Assembly: GCF_000002865.3 (NCBI RefSeq)
Contig: NW_001865067.1
Coordinates: 5,529-69,528 of the forward strand
Direction: 5' to 3'
DNA length: 64,000 nucleotides
DNA from: Monosiga brevicollis MX1
Taxonomy: Eukaryota; Opisthokonta; Choanoflagellata; Craspedida; Salpingoecidae
Positions 1 through 10,141 of the stretch are shown piece after piece (positions within the stretch are counted from its first letter, which is position 1; each line of letters starts with the position of its first letter). The notes under the pieces were generated by a model. The model was given only the letters and a program-made list of their open reading frames with translations. It did no database searches and was not told the DNA's origin. A program made the translations under genes and the position numbers.

Positions 1-582
1 ATAGCATCTTCAAAAGCGGGCCTAAGATCGGTTTCTCACCTGCATTTGAGCGGGAGTGCTTCGTGCCGGATCCGACCAGGCTCCGTGGCTCTTGGGCCTA
101 GCTAGCGCGTCCATCAGCGCACGAGCGGTTGCGGCTCTTCATGGGTCAGATCGAGGATTCGTCTTGACAACAAACGGCAGCCCAACACGAGATCAGCAAG
201 ATGGTCCATCCATGACGGTCACGCGGCAATGTCGTTTGGCCACCCGTTCATCCCTGTCGTCGCTTGCACCTCGGCAGCACTTACCCGTCGCCCCACAACG
301 ACGACAACGCACCACCAGGAGCGCGCGCGCGCCCCGCCCATGGCCCGCTTCATCGTGGCGCGTGTCAGTGAGAAAAAAGAAAAAAATGAAGTCAACTGCA
401 AAGGGAAGGAAGAGAGGCAAGAGGTTAATGCAGCAAAGTTTCAATTAATTGAAGCAGATCATAGCCATTCCAAGTAAAACGTCGCGGCATATTCAGCAGT
501 TATTGAAGATAATAAAGATGATGACATTCTGACATTCGGTTCTGTGTTCTGATTCTCTAAAGAGCTTCCTGTGTGTGTGTGT
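1..582. other. No gene recognised
   Basis: Short open frames exist on both strands but show no family motif, no conserved counterpart elsewhere in the window and no convincing splice pattern. The stretch lies downstream of the minus-strand RecQ fragment and may hold its 3' end. Confidence 0.5.
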
Positions 583-2312
583 TTAACGAAAACTGTCGGG
601 GCCGACTTGGGCTATCGCCGCACTGTGGAGCAGGATCCTCGCACTTTCAAACACAAATTCCACAAGACGCCAATGCCCATCCCCTGGAGGTAGACCAGGA
701 ACGGCCGAGTACAGCCACTTGACAAACAAGTCGCGCGTATCGATATCCTTCAATGTCTGTTCCCTCAAGTTGTAGCCCATCCGTTTTGCCAGGTCGCGCA
801 GCCCCGGATGACAGTCCGAATAAAGGAGGAGACAGCTCAGGCCCGAATCCAGTCCTTGAGACTGCCTGCAACGGTGATTCCATGTATCCCATCCACGAAT
901 CATCCTTGGCATTCCACAAGCGTAGCAACACGTTTCGTCGGGGTATACGAGGCGCACGGAACATTTTTTAAGTCTTGTCTCGTGTCCTTCGAAGTGACAC
1001 CGCTTGCAACCACGATTAGATACGCATTGATGCTCGGCCTTCAGGACGGGTTTCGCCTGTCGAATGGTACATCGCATGCAGTAATCATCCATCAACTTCA
1101 GAACGCCAATAAACTTGTCAGCCGCCGCGTGGTTCATCAGATATTTTTTTTTGTCCCCGATTTCGGCCGAAATATTGGCGCGACGTTGTGCCGATTCGGT
1201 GGCGTAGCCGCAGCAGATACCGTGGCTTCAGAGCGAGTGGTAGCAGTAGCGGCAACAGTAGCGGTGCGCGTGCCACTCGATGCTACTCGTTTTGCTGCGG
1301 GAAGAGGCGACTCCGCTGCTTGAGCCGCTGTTGAAGAAGCAGCAGCTGTGCTCGTGCCATCCGATGCCGATCGCTTGGATGTTGAGGGAGCAGGGCTGGT
1401 AGCGATGCTGTTGCCATCGTCATGATCGTCAGACCCAGGGGTACATGTACTTTCAGCAGCCAGCGGCACTCGCTTACGCCGCAGTGTACCCGAGGCTGAG
1501 CTTGCAGCCGATCGCGCCGGAGAGGAGGTTGAACCCGAGGCCGATGGTACTGGCACGCAAATGATCGAGGCCGACGGGGTTGGCGCGTGTTTCGTGGGGG
1601 TTGGCTGTGCTGCTGACTGCACGACTGGCTGTGACGTGCTCTCGCCCTCTGCCATCGTGGTTTGCACCGGGCCACGCGCCTCTTGCTGTAAAGGCGCCTC
1701 GTCATCAGCATCAGAGACCATGGGTGAAGCTGGCACCGACATGGATGCTGTATCTGCCTCACCAATGCAAGCATCACTCGTCTGTATCCGTGGCACAGCA
1801 GCGTCCGTCATTGGCCCTCCATTTGTCGCCACCACAGCCGTGTCCTGGGCACGTGGAGTGCTTCTGCTCGACTGCGCCGCAACGGCACCTGGTCCTGGTG
1901 ATGCTGCCGTGTCAACGTTCGATGCTGAAGCTACATCCAAAGCGGACTCTGGCCCGATCGATTCTTCTTCCTCGAGCCGTGCGGCAGGTGGCTCAGACAA
2001 CACATCTTCCTCCTCCGCCATCGCCTCGGGCTCTGCTTCCACATGCGCCACACTCAACGCTTGGGCAGCGCGCTGCTGGCGTGCAGCTCTTGCTGGCTCC
2101 AGGCGCTGTGCTGTTCCTGCGCATACGTCACAAAGCGGCTGGCCGGCAGCAAAGCATGTCGCGGCGCGGGGATCTAGCAACTTGCCGAGCGCCCAGCTGC
2201 GGCACTCATTGCCCTCGACAAAATTTTCCATGCCTGGTGCTGGCCCACGTCTCACTGGTAGCCACAGCTCGGCAGTTCCACCCTGTTTATCGCGACCAGC
2301 CCGACCAAATGC
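583..2312 (-). pseudogene. C-terminal fragment of a TLH-like RecQ helicase
   Basis: Reading leftward from 2312, the frame opens with FGRAGRDKQGGTAELWL, which fits RecQ helicase motif VI (GRAGRDG). It continues with a Cys cluster, NECRSWALGKLLD then CFAAGQPLCDVC, resembling the CRR...LDG...C...CDVC block that follows the helicase core in fungal telomere-linked (TLH-type) RecQ proteins. A Ser/Ala/Glu-rich linker of about 300 residues comes next. A second Cys/His segment (583-1137) holds CMRC, CKRCHFEGH and CCYACGMPR, like the distal zinc cluster of the same fungal family. The two segments are in different frames; the change falls at a run of nine A (minus strand) beside a TGATG overlap near 1137. 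No helicase motifs I-V are seen upstream of 2312, where a TAG could be a stop or a splice acceptor. This is a truncated, probably decayed gene or the last exon of a longer one. It could act in DNA unwinding only if the missing part exists. Confidence 0.55.
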
Positions 2313-3065
2313 CTAGCCCAAGCACATGTACACCATCAGCAAAACCAACAATTGATTTTTTTTTAAATCTATGTAGCCACACGACCGCTTGAGCAACAAC
2401 GTGCGTCTGGTCAACGCAGATGCGAGCAATGTCTTAAAGACCTCGCTGTGATGCAGGCCACAATCAGGTCATGCCTTCACTGATCCTGGCCTTGTCACAA
2501 GACGTTACGCGACCACATGTGACTGCTTTCGTGCGAAACGAAACTGGAAACCGTTCCCTAGGTTGACGCAAACACATGTGCCCGTCGTGATGAATGGAAT
2601 ACGTAGGGCGTTTGGGCCAGCAAGGACGCAGCTGCGTCAGGCAAAGGGAGCGTTAATTGACTCACCTCGTGTACATGCGACAGGTTAGCACAAGCAGAGA
2701 TAGACCAAAATCCGGGAAATGTACCCTTCGCGCATTTCCACTTTGCCTTCCCGAAGCCACTGACAAATGCTGCATCGTGAACGACATTGCCAATTGACGG
2801 TACCACATTGGCACACTGCCAATCCGTGGGTTTGAAGAGACCGTCGCTGCCGCGGACAGCCTGTTTCGATGTGGCACAAGAGTTGGAGCGAAAAAAAACC
2901 CCCCGATCTCACACTACACCCGTCTTTTTTTTTTTGGCAGTGACCCACAGCTTGGCGCGCAGCCATCAAGCACCCCAGTTTCACTGCGATCAAGCTGGGT
3001 ACGGCCATAGACGTTGCGTGCCGTCCTACCTGCATGCTGGCTTTGACACTCGCGCCCCCGATGAA
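2313..3065. other. No gene recognised; possible site of lost helicase core
   Basis: The minus strand here should hold helicase motifs I-V if the RecQ fragment were complete, but I find no DEAH-like box or P-loop in any frame. Open frames on both strands lack recognisable motifs. Confidence 0.45.
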
Positions 3066-3240
3066 GCTCAAAATGCCACTCCCTTGGTCTACAGGACCGT
3101 ACTTATATCTCGATGGCAGCAACGACCACAATGTTCGACATGCTTCCTCGCTGTGAAGAATAATCGAGCATCATCGCTGGGACTGGTGTCTTCCAAAGAT
3201 ACAGTAGCTTCTGGACATACGTCTATGCTTGTAGTCTAAT
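3066..3240 (-). repeat. Decayed copy of ankyrin/kinase-family 3' exon (relic a)
   Basis: Shares an ordered set of short matches with 3557-3755, 9858-10030 and 40300-40400: aaaatgccact, then a ggaccgtactt-like block, then cttccagtgt and catacgtc-atgcttgtagtc-like blocks. In the 40.3-kb copy this sequence continues an exon homologous to the exon after the ankyrin part of the 10.1-13.6 kb gene, so these are probably remnants of that exon. Interrupted in all frames. Confidence 0.45.
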
Positions 3241-3329
3241 GCATGATGATGGTGCTTCTTGTACTTCTCTTCATGTCTCATTTGTGCTCGCGCTTGCTCC
3301 GTTTCTCCTGCGGCGGGCCGCCCTATCAT

Positions 3330-3530
3330 CACCAGCTCGCGCAGTGCCGCAGCCGCCAATATCGAGACACCATTGCCATCAGTCGATGTCATGGCGGAAG
3401 AAGACGGGGCAGTTTTTCGCTCTTTTTAGGTGATTGTTGGACTGCTTTGCTTCAGACGCTTGGCAAAGCCCGCCCTGCCCGTTGTTTCAGGATATCATCT
3501 GTTTGTGGTCAATTCACAAAGCAAACAGAG
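3330..3530 (-). repeat. Duplicated segment with a conserved minus-strand frame, copy 1
   Basis: About 150 bp match 6310-6500. On the minus strand both copies keep a common open frame, DGNGVSILAAAALRELV here and DNGVSVVAAAAVRELV in the other, with silent or conservative changes. This suggests the segment once encoded a helical stretch. Here it is preceded by an ATG (3392). The function is not recognised. Confidence 0.45.
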
Positions 3531-3556
3531 AAAATAGAAACAGGTAAGGTACAAAG

Positions 3557-3755
3557 TAAAAATGCCACTTACGGTCTACAGGACCGTACTTGTTTTTGGT
3601 GGCAGGAACAATCATCATGTTCTACGGGCTTCCTTGACGAGCGCCGTCAAGGATGATCAGACATCATCCTTCAGTGGTTGATCACAAAAGTCAGGACTGG
3701 TATCTTCCAGTGTGTTCCAGCAGCTACTGGACATACGTCCATGCTTGTAGTCCAA
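3557..3755 (-). repeat. Decayed copy of ankyrin/kinase-family 3' exon (relic b)
   Basis: Closest of the relics to 3066-3240; it also shares tcagacatcatcct and the following ccaggac-tggtat-cttccag pattern with 40.25-40.35 kb. It lies downstream of the 4.0-5.1 kb ankyrin gene, as expected if that gene once continued into a kinase part like the 10.1-13.6 kb gene. Confidence 0.45.
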
Positions 3756-3810
3756 TGCGTTGACTTCAATCTCTGCTTGATCGACAAGCCCACCACAAGC
3801 GTCACATATT

Positions 3811-4028
3811 TCAATTTGTAGGTGCAGCTTGAGCGGCGGCCGTTAGAGCGGCCACGCGGTCACCAAGGGTTTGTAGATCTTGAATATTGAACGATCGAGG
3901 ATCCTCGCGCCAGCCGACGCTACAGAGAACAGCAGCAGCGCACCGCCAGCATTTGACCTGCTCCGCATGAATCAAGCTTTGGACTGGCGGCACGTTGAAA
4001 TTCGATGAGGACAGCACAATGCGAATAA
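3811..4028 (-). other. Conserved open frame downstream of ankyrin gene 1
   Basis: A frame different from the ankyrin frame runs through the last exon and past its stop: RWCEP, then SLIHAEQVKCWRCAAAVLCS, then FNIQDLQTLGD, ending AAPTN-stop at 3811. The counterpart at 6531-6733 keeps the same frame, the same stop and a 15-nt (in-frame) length difference. This may be a conserved 3' leader-like segment, an alternative exon frame, or simply recent duplication. Confidence 0.4.
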
Positions 4029-5078
4029 TCACATGAAAATCAGGTTCGCACCATCGGAATTTGAAGTTTGGTAGGAGCAAAGGGTTTGGGTTGCGCCCAG
4101 TAGCTCTGTGACCACCTATAAAGTGAAACAGATTCCTCGGTAAGCACGCTTGCCTCTGCAATTGGCACCACAAATAGGAAAAGGCCCACCTCCAGCTTGA
4201 TGGGATGTCTGCGAAGGAGCAGATCCAAAGGCCGTGCACCCATCTACCTCAGCAGGTCAGCAGAAATCAGTCGCAGATGAGCAGAAGAGCAGAAGTGCTG
4301 TACTGACGATGTTCTTGGTTGCATTATCAGCACCGTGCTTCAACAGCATCTCCACCACCTTGACATGACCGTAATGGCAGGCCCAGTGCAGTGGTGTATA
4401 GCCTCGCTGTGGGGTGATGCAACAGCATGACGTACAGGTACAGCATCAGCATCAGCATCATCATCATGTGGTACAGGTGCACCATCATAGAGGGGTAAAG
4501 GGAGGAAGAGGGGGGTACTGTACTGACGTTGTTCTTGGCTTCAGTATCAGCACCGTGCTTCAACAGCATCTCCACCACCTTGACATGACCGCTACCGCAG
4601 GCCCTGTGCATTGGTGTATAGCCACCCTGTGGGATGATGCATCAGCATGACGTACAGGTACAGCATCATCATCATCAGCATCATCATGGGGTACAGGTGC
4701 ACCATCATAGGGGGGTAAAGGGGGGAAGAGGGAGGTAGAGGTACTGTACTGACGTTGTTCTTGGCTTCAGTATCAGCACCGTGCTTCAACAGCATCTCCA
4801 CCACCTTGACATGACCGCTACCGCAGGCCCTGTGCATTGGTGTATAGCCACCCTGTGGGATGATGCATCAGCATGACGTACAGGTACAGCATCATCATCA
4901 TCAGCATCATCATGGGGTACAGGTGCACCATCATAGGGGGGTAAAGGGGGGAAGAGGGAGGTAGAGGTACTGTACTGACCTTGCCCTTGGCTTCAGCATC
5001 AACACCGTGCTTCAACAGCATCTCCACCACATTGTCATGACCCTCATGGCAGGCAACGTGCAGTGGTGTATGGCCATT
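4029..5078 (-). CDS. Ankyrin-repeat protein 1 (5' part lost)
   Basis: Exons read leftward: 5078-4980, 4852-4754, 4626-4528, 4406-4308 (each 99 bp, one ankyrin repeat such as [20 protein letters not shown]), then 4243-4190 ([11 protein letters not shown]) and 4115-4029, ending ANLIFM-stop. All junctions are phase 0; ankyrin exons follow CAG and end at GTCAGT. The spliced frame gives 178 residues and about five repeats. Ankyrin repeats bind protein partners; no partner is evident. Compared with the 6.7-8.3 kb relative it lacks the start exon (M..DGVQLY.ACG) and the exon beginning SQTPLHLAC. Where the start exon should lie (5080-5180) there is a CAT/CAG microsatellite joined to leader sequence. 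It may therefore be a broken copy, or use an unseen upstream start. Confidence 0.7.
4528..4979 (-). repeat. 226-bp tandem duplication of one ankyrin exon plus intron
   Basis: Units 4528-4753 and 4754-4979 each contain the same 99-bp exon and a 127-bp intron. I see no base difference between the two exons or the two introns, so the duplication is recent or an assembly artefact. Confidence 0.85.
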
Positions 5079-5110
5079 CTGTGGGATGATGCATCAGCAT
5101 GACGTACAGG

Positions 5111-5112
5111 AA

Positions 5113-5165
<53 letters not shown>

Positions 5166-5172
5166 GCAGCAT
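5111..5172. repeat. (ATC)n(AGC)n microsatellite
   Basis: About ten ATC units followed by about nine AGC units, lying between the first ankyrin exon of gene 1 and the leader-like sequence. On the minus strand it reads as Leu and Met runs and is probably non-coding. Confidence 0.9.
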
Positions 5173-5179
5173 CATGTGG

Positions 5180-5790
5180 TGAGCCCCCTCCAAGTACAAC
5201 TCGTCTGACAACCCAAAATGCCGCGCGCGCCGTTTCCAAAACGGCAGCTGGTCAGCGGGCTCTTTGCTCTTTTCTGACTGCTGCAAAAATGACTCACCTT
5301 TGGCCAATTATTTTGGTTGACAGTTGCGAGGACCGGCGTACTTGGTTGCCCAGCGCACGTTGTCGCCCTGCGAGGCGAAATCAGTGGCCTCACTGAAATC
5401 AAAAAATGGCAGCAGTGCTTTCAATCAAAACGATCTGGCGTCGCCACAAGGCCCGAACCAGGAGAGCATACCAAGCACAAGTGATCAGTCACCATGCAAA
5501 CACAAAGCAAGACACGTCAAGCAAGCCCGCCGATGCCGATATCGATACCGAGACCGCTGCCAAAAAGGGCAAGAAGAGAACAAGAAGAAGATCAAAGGCG
5601 AAAAATGCAAACGGTTTTTTTTTTTGTTTTTGTTCTGATGAAGCGTCAGTGATGTCATACAAGCAGATTCCGGTCTGCTTTCAAAGCGCCGCAAACTGGG
5701 ACTTGAACGTCCACGTGTACTGCCCCTTCGCCAGCCGTAGCGGCTGGACAGCATTCCAAGCCCACTGGCGATCCACTTGAACGCTGTTGG
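5180..5790 (-). repeat. Head repeat, copy 1 (upstream block of ankyrin genes)
   Basis: Related to 8335-9250 and 14050-14480. Shared landmarks on the minus strand are FGLSDELYLEG (5180-5215), a gtgagtca donor-like site near 5295, and a conserved peptide frame QPSTPVLATVNQNNWPK just before it. Further out, the plus strand carries a frame also kept in copy 2 (AFNQNDLASPQGPNQES against AFNQNVLASPKGPDQES). It probably contains the promoter or 5' leader of ankyrin gene 1. Confidence 0.6.
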
Positions 5791-6309
5791 AGCGCTCGGG
5801 TGGGGCACAGGTTCTGACAGAGCGCCCACTCCAATCATTACCACTCTAGTAGAAGCAGCCAAAGGAGGATATCATCAAATGTCTTTTGTTATCAGGAGTG
5901 TGAGCAGCTGCTGCCTTAACCAGCAATTGAGCCGCATGATCGCTCATCACGATCACTGGCTTGTTAGGCATTCCAGAGCAGATGGCGGAGAGAACGCGCC
6001 TCACGCTCACGATGCTGGTGCTTCTTGTGCTTCTTCTTGTTATTTTTTTTTTTTTTTTTTTGTACGTTCACGCTTTCTCCAGTGACTCCTCGGGCGAGCC
6101 GGAGCGAGTGTGATGCGGCTGATCGTGCTCGTGATGGTGCTGACTGTTTAGCTGTCTTGCGGTGGCATTGATCACCGAGCCCTTAGAACACTTTCAATGA
6201 AGGGGATAAAGAAGTTTTAGAGCGACCAGACACGCATCTACTGCATTCAATTGCCACAATACCCAAGTTCAACCGAGACCACTCTCTCGCATGATAAAAC
6301 CCCCGCTCA
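5791..6309. other. Intergenic; no gene recognised
   Basis: Contains a T-run near 6043-6061 and a short segment around 6010-6115 (ggtgcttcttgtgcttctt, then cctcgggcgagccgga) that recurs at 9140-9220 and, more weakly, at 3240-3320. It belongs to the same duplicated landscape. Confidence 0.45.
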
Positions 6310-6500
6310 ACGCCCTCGTCACCAACTCGCGCACCGCCGCAGCCGCCACTACCGAGACACCATTGTCATTATTCGATGTCGTGGCGAATGAAGACGAGGC
6401 AGTTTCTCGCTCTTTTTGCGGTGGTTGTTGGACTGTTTTGCTTCAAACGGTTGACAAAGCCCACCCGGCCCGTCGACTTGACTGTCTGTTTGCATAGCGA
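6310..6500 (-). repeat. Duplicated segment with a conserved minus-strand frame, copy 2
   Basis: Matches 3330-3530. The minus-strand frame reads DNGVSVVAAAAVRELV, aligned codon by codon with copy 1. It lies downstream of ankyrin gene 2. Confidence 0.45.
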
Positions 6501-6530
6501 TCGACAAGCCAGACACAAGCGTCACCCTTT

Positions 6531-6733
6531 TCAATTCGTAGGTGCAGCTTGAGCGGCCTGGCAGTCACAAAGGGTTTGTAGATCTTGGATATTGAACGAT
6601 TGAGGATCCATGCGCCAGCCGACGCTACAGAGAACAGCAGCAGCGCACCGCCAGCGTCTGGCCTGCTCCGCATGAATCAAGCTTTGGACTGGCGCCACGT
6701 TGAAATCCGATGAGAACAAGACGATATGGACAA
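6531..6733 (-). other. Conserved open frame downstream of ankyrin gene 2
   Basis: Counterpart of 3811-4028, with SLIHAEQARRWRCAAAVLCS and FNIQDLQTLCD, ending AAPTN-stop at 6531. The frame also runs upstream through the last ankyrin exon, so that exon is open in two frames in both copies. Confidence 0.4.
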
Positions 6734-8292
6734 TCACATGGGAAACAGGTTCGCACCATCGGCATCCGAAGTTTGGTAGAAGCAAGGAGTACGGGTTGTG
6801 CGCAATAGCTCTGCAATCAGCTGCAACGTGAAACAGATTTATCGGTGAGCAAGCTTGCCTCTGCAATCAGTTTCACAATTAAAGAAAAAGCCCACCTCCA
6901 GCTCGATCGAGTCCCTGTGAAGGAGCAGATCCAAGGGCCGTGCACCCTTCTACCACAGCAGGTCATCAGGAAACAATCACAGGCGCAACAAGTTTGCGAA
7001 TAGGTAGAGCATCGTGATGAAAGGCTTACAAGATCTCTCGCATCTGGGTCGGCACCATTCTGTAAGAGTTGGTGGATAATCTTTCGGCCGGCAGATGAGA
7101 CAGCGCAGGCTAGATGGAGCGGCGTTTGACTGCGCTATACATAATCAATGTTTGGAAACATGAGGCATGTTTACATTTTTTTGTTTTTTTTTGGAGGGCT
7201 GAGCGTTGAGTATGCCGGGATAAAACTGAAGAAACGGCCACTAAAAGCCGCTTGAGCGTGCGAGAGAGGCAAAGGCGCGATGGCAGGGAATGGGGTGGAG
7301 CCCAGATTGAAGTCACAACATCAGAAAAGGGGAAGCGAGGACGGCAGGCGAAAGAGACTAGCGGGGAACAGGGCGGGGAGCAGGGGGCGCCGACAGAGCG
7401 CAGACGCAAAACGGGGGAAGAAGAGGGATAGCTGGAAGAAATAAGGTGCCAGAGGCAGAACGGACGCGCACGAGTGGGCAGGGTGGAGAGGAGCGAGGGA
7501 CGGCGCAAAGGCGACGAGGGAAGCGGGAGGTCCTGTACTGACGTCGTTCTTGGCTTTAGCATCAGCGCCGTGCTTCAACAGCATCTCCACCACCTTGTCA
7601 TGACCGTTACCACAGGCAGAGTGCAGTGGTGTTTCCCCTTCCTGTGGGATCATGCATCAGGTACAGCATCAGCATCATCATGTTCATCATGTGGCACAGG
7701 TGCACGATCATACGGAAAGGGGGGAGGTAAAGGGGAAAAGAGGGAGGTACTGTACTGACGTTGGTCGTGGCTTGAGCATCAACACCGTGCTTCAACAGCA
7801 TCTTCACCAACTTGACATGGCCGTTGGTGCAGGCCCAGTGCAGTGGTATACTGCCATCCTGTAATGATGATTCATCAGCATGACGTACAGGTACAGCATC
7901 ATCATCATCAGCAGCAGCAGAATGTGGTAGGGGTGCACCATCATAGGGGGGTACTGTACTGACCATGACCTTGGGTTGAGCATCAACACCGTGCTTCAAC
8001 AGCAGCTCCACCACCCTGACATGACCGTAAACACAGGTTCTGTGCAGCGGTGTATCGCCAAGCTGTGGGATGATGCAAACGTGCAGTAAATGTCCCATGT
8101 TATATCACATCCAGTGACAGTACATTCGCACAGCATCATACCAAACAGCAAACGTACCCAAGTTTTGAATTGGGCAGCATCCCGAATACGTTGTGGGTCC
8201 CAGCTGGTCAACAGCTGGAGCGCCTCTTGTGGATCTGATGAACCACACGCTTCGTACAGCTGAACTCCATCATCACTTCCATCATCACTCAT
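6734..8292 (-). CDS. Ankyrin-repeat protein 2
   Basis: Seven exons read leftward: 8292-8158, 8062-7964, 7858-7760, 7641-7543, 7134-7030, 6949-6896, 6820-6734. All junctions are phase 0, giving 225 residues. The start exon reads MSDDGSDDGVQLYEACGSSD, then QEALQLLTSWDPQRIR; the same exon opens ankyrin gene 4 at 42.3 kb, which supports the ATG. Three 99-bp exons each encode one ankyrin repeat (GDTPLHRTC, GSIPLHWAC, GETPLHSAC). A divergent repeat (SQTPLHLACAV) and a last one ([12 protein letters not shown] plus IAELL) follow, ending ANLFPM-stop. A probable protein-binding scaffold, without a kinase or PARP part. The 4.0-5.1 kb gene is its nearest relative. The long intron 7542-7135 carries a block shared with 13.9-14.05 kb. 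Donors after the ankyrin exons are GTCAGT. Confidence 0.78.
7245..7415. repeat. Intron block shared with 13.9-14.05 kb, copy 1
   Basis: Lies in the long intron of ankyrin gene 2. About 170 bp align with 13885-14050 from gccgcttgagcg through aggacggcaggcg to gcgcagacgcaaaacggg, with scattered substitutions and small indels. An intron match this long shows that the two loci are duplicates. Confidence 0.75.
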
Positions 8293-8334
8293 GGCAATGG
8301 TGTCACTTGATCCGTCCGCTTCAGAACCGCTGTT

Positions 8335-9250
8335 TTTGCTTATCTATCCATGATCAATCTCATAAGCCCCCTCCAAGTACAACTCGTCTGACAACCCAAA
8401 CTTCGGTGCGAAAACGGGGGCGAACAGCTGTGGGGAGCTGGTCAGATCATCCTGTGCCGGTTCAGCGTCATGTGGGCAGGTGTGGTGGGTGATGCTTGGT
8501 GGCTGTGGTGGAGTGAAGTGGAATGCTGTTTGAATCGTGCGTGTGGGTGTGGTGCAGGTGTGGTGTCGGTGTGGGCCTTTGGGGGGGTTGGAGCGTGCCA
8601 ATGCGTGTGCGCGCAGCTTCCAAAATGGCAGCCGGTCAGCGGGCCTTTGCTCTTCCCTGCCTGATGGGCCAAGTGACTCACCTTTGGCCAACAGTTCTCA
8701 GTGACAGTTGCGAGAACCGGTGTACTTGGTTGCCCGAGCGCTCGTCGTCGAGATCAGTGGTCTCACACCACGAAAAAACAAACTGGCAACAATGCTTTCA
8801 ACCAAAACGTTCTGGCGTCGCCGAAAGGCCCCGATCAGGAGAGCGTACCAAGCACAAGCGATGAGTCGCCAGGCACACAAAGCAAGACACGTTAAGCAGC
8901 CCGCCGATGCCGATGCCGATGCCCAGACCAATGCCAAAAACGGCAAGAAGAAGAAGAAGAAGAACAAGAAGCTGGCAAAAGCCAAAAGACGAAAAATGCA
9001 AAGAACACACACACACACACATTTTTCTTTTTTTCTTTTTTTTTTTTGTTCACAACAACAGTCATACGAGCAAATTCTCAAGCACAACTGGGACCTGAAC
9101 GTACACGCGTACTGCCCCTTTGCCTGCCATGACACCTCACCCGGCTTCTTGTGCTTCTTCCTGTTTTTTTTTTTTAAATTTGCGCTCGCTCTTGGTTTCT
9201 CCTCGGGCGAGCCGGAGTGTTATGGCATCATCAGCATGAGCCGTTCCGGC
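8335..9250 (-). repeat. Head repeat, copy 2 (upstream block of ankyrin gene 2)
   Basis: Same order of landmarks as 5180-5790: FGLSDELYLEG (near 8370-8400, minus strand), the gtgagtca donor-like site near 8680, and PSTPVLATVTENCWPK just before it. The plus-strand AFNQNVLASPKGPDQES frame and a Lys-rich stretch follow, then (AC)n and T-runs near 9005-9050. The minus-strand leader here ends in a short frame stopping at TAG just upstream of the gene 2 start exon, so it may be untranslated. Confidence 0.6.
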
Positions 9251-10141
9251 AATCATTGGAGTACTGTGTCGACGCTCGTCGGGCTCGCAAGTTCTCGGCA
9301 ATCCTGTGTTACATCACTGCTTCCAGCACGCGGTCGCAGTCTTGATACCTCGGCGACTGTGGAGGCCTTGATTGTCGATGGCTGGGTTCGCGCTGATCAC
9401 TTCTCTTCAAATCGTTTCTTGATCCAGCTGCACACACACACGACAAACCAGTCGGCGACCATCACTGTATGGCGATCTTCATGCATGGTGATTTCTCAGC
9501 GCATCTGGTCAAAGGATATGATGTGAGCTTTGTTTCGAAAGCTCGCTGTGTTGCAGCTCACAATCAGCTCACGTCTGAAGCGAGTAGAGCCTGTTTTGGG
9601 CTGCAAGAAAGCGCCTAAGTGTCGAAAGGACCATTCTTCAGGGGATTCGAGAGGCATTGGTCAGGATGAACAAGATATTTCTGAGGTCAATCGCATTAGC
9701 TGCGGTTGGAAAGCATTCACAGTGACCAGACCAGGTGCACCGTGGAGATAGCGGTAGAATCGCTATTGAAAGACGATTTGAGCTGAGACAGTAAAGCGGT
9801 TCAATTGCACTTCTCTCACAGGAGAGAACGATAGAAAACAGGAAGGGAAATATCCAAAAGAAAATGCCACTCACGGTCAGCGGGACCGTACTTATAATCC
9901 GGTGGCTAAACACACCCAGAGTGTACGAGAGGGTTCCTCGACGAGCAGCGGCAGGTGCACATCGTCGAGTACATTTATGCAATCCTTCCAGAGGGTTCTG
10001 GCAGGTGGTCGATGCTTGCACTCCAATAATCGCTCGATTCCAAGGATAGGGAAAGTGCGAATTGTGTTCAAGCGCAGGTGCCACTCAAAGGCAATTCAGG
10101 CATGGCAGTTGCCAAGTATTGAAGGATCTCAACGAAAACAT
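9251..10141. other. Intergenic with a relic exon copy (9858-10030)
   Basis: Downstream of the ankyrin-kinase-PARP gene. The segment 9858-10030 is a third, more diverged copy of the relic at 3066-3240 and 3557-3755 (aaaatgccactcacggtcagcgggaccgtactt onward in pieces). No intact gene is seen in the rest. Confidence 0.45.

Noticed and set aside
4308-5078. Regularly spaced near-identical units of about 100 bp, CRISPR-like at first sight
   Set aside because: The units are protein-coding ankyrin exons with splice sites, and the spacers are repetitive introns rather than unique spacers.
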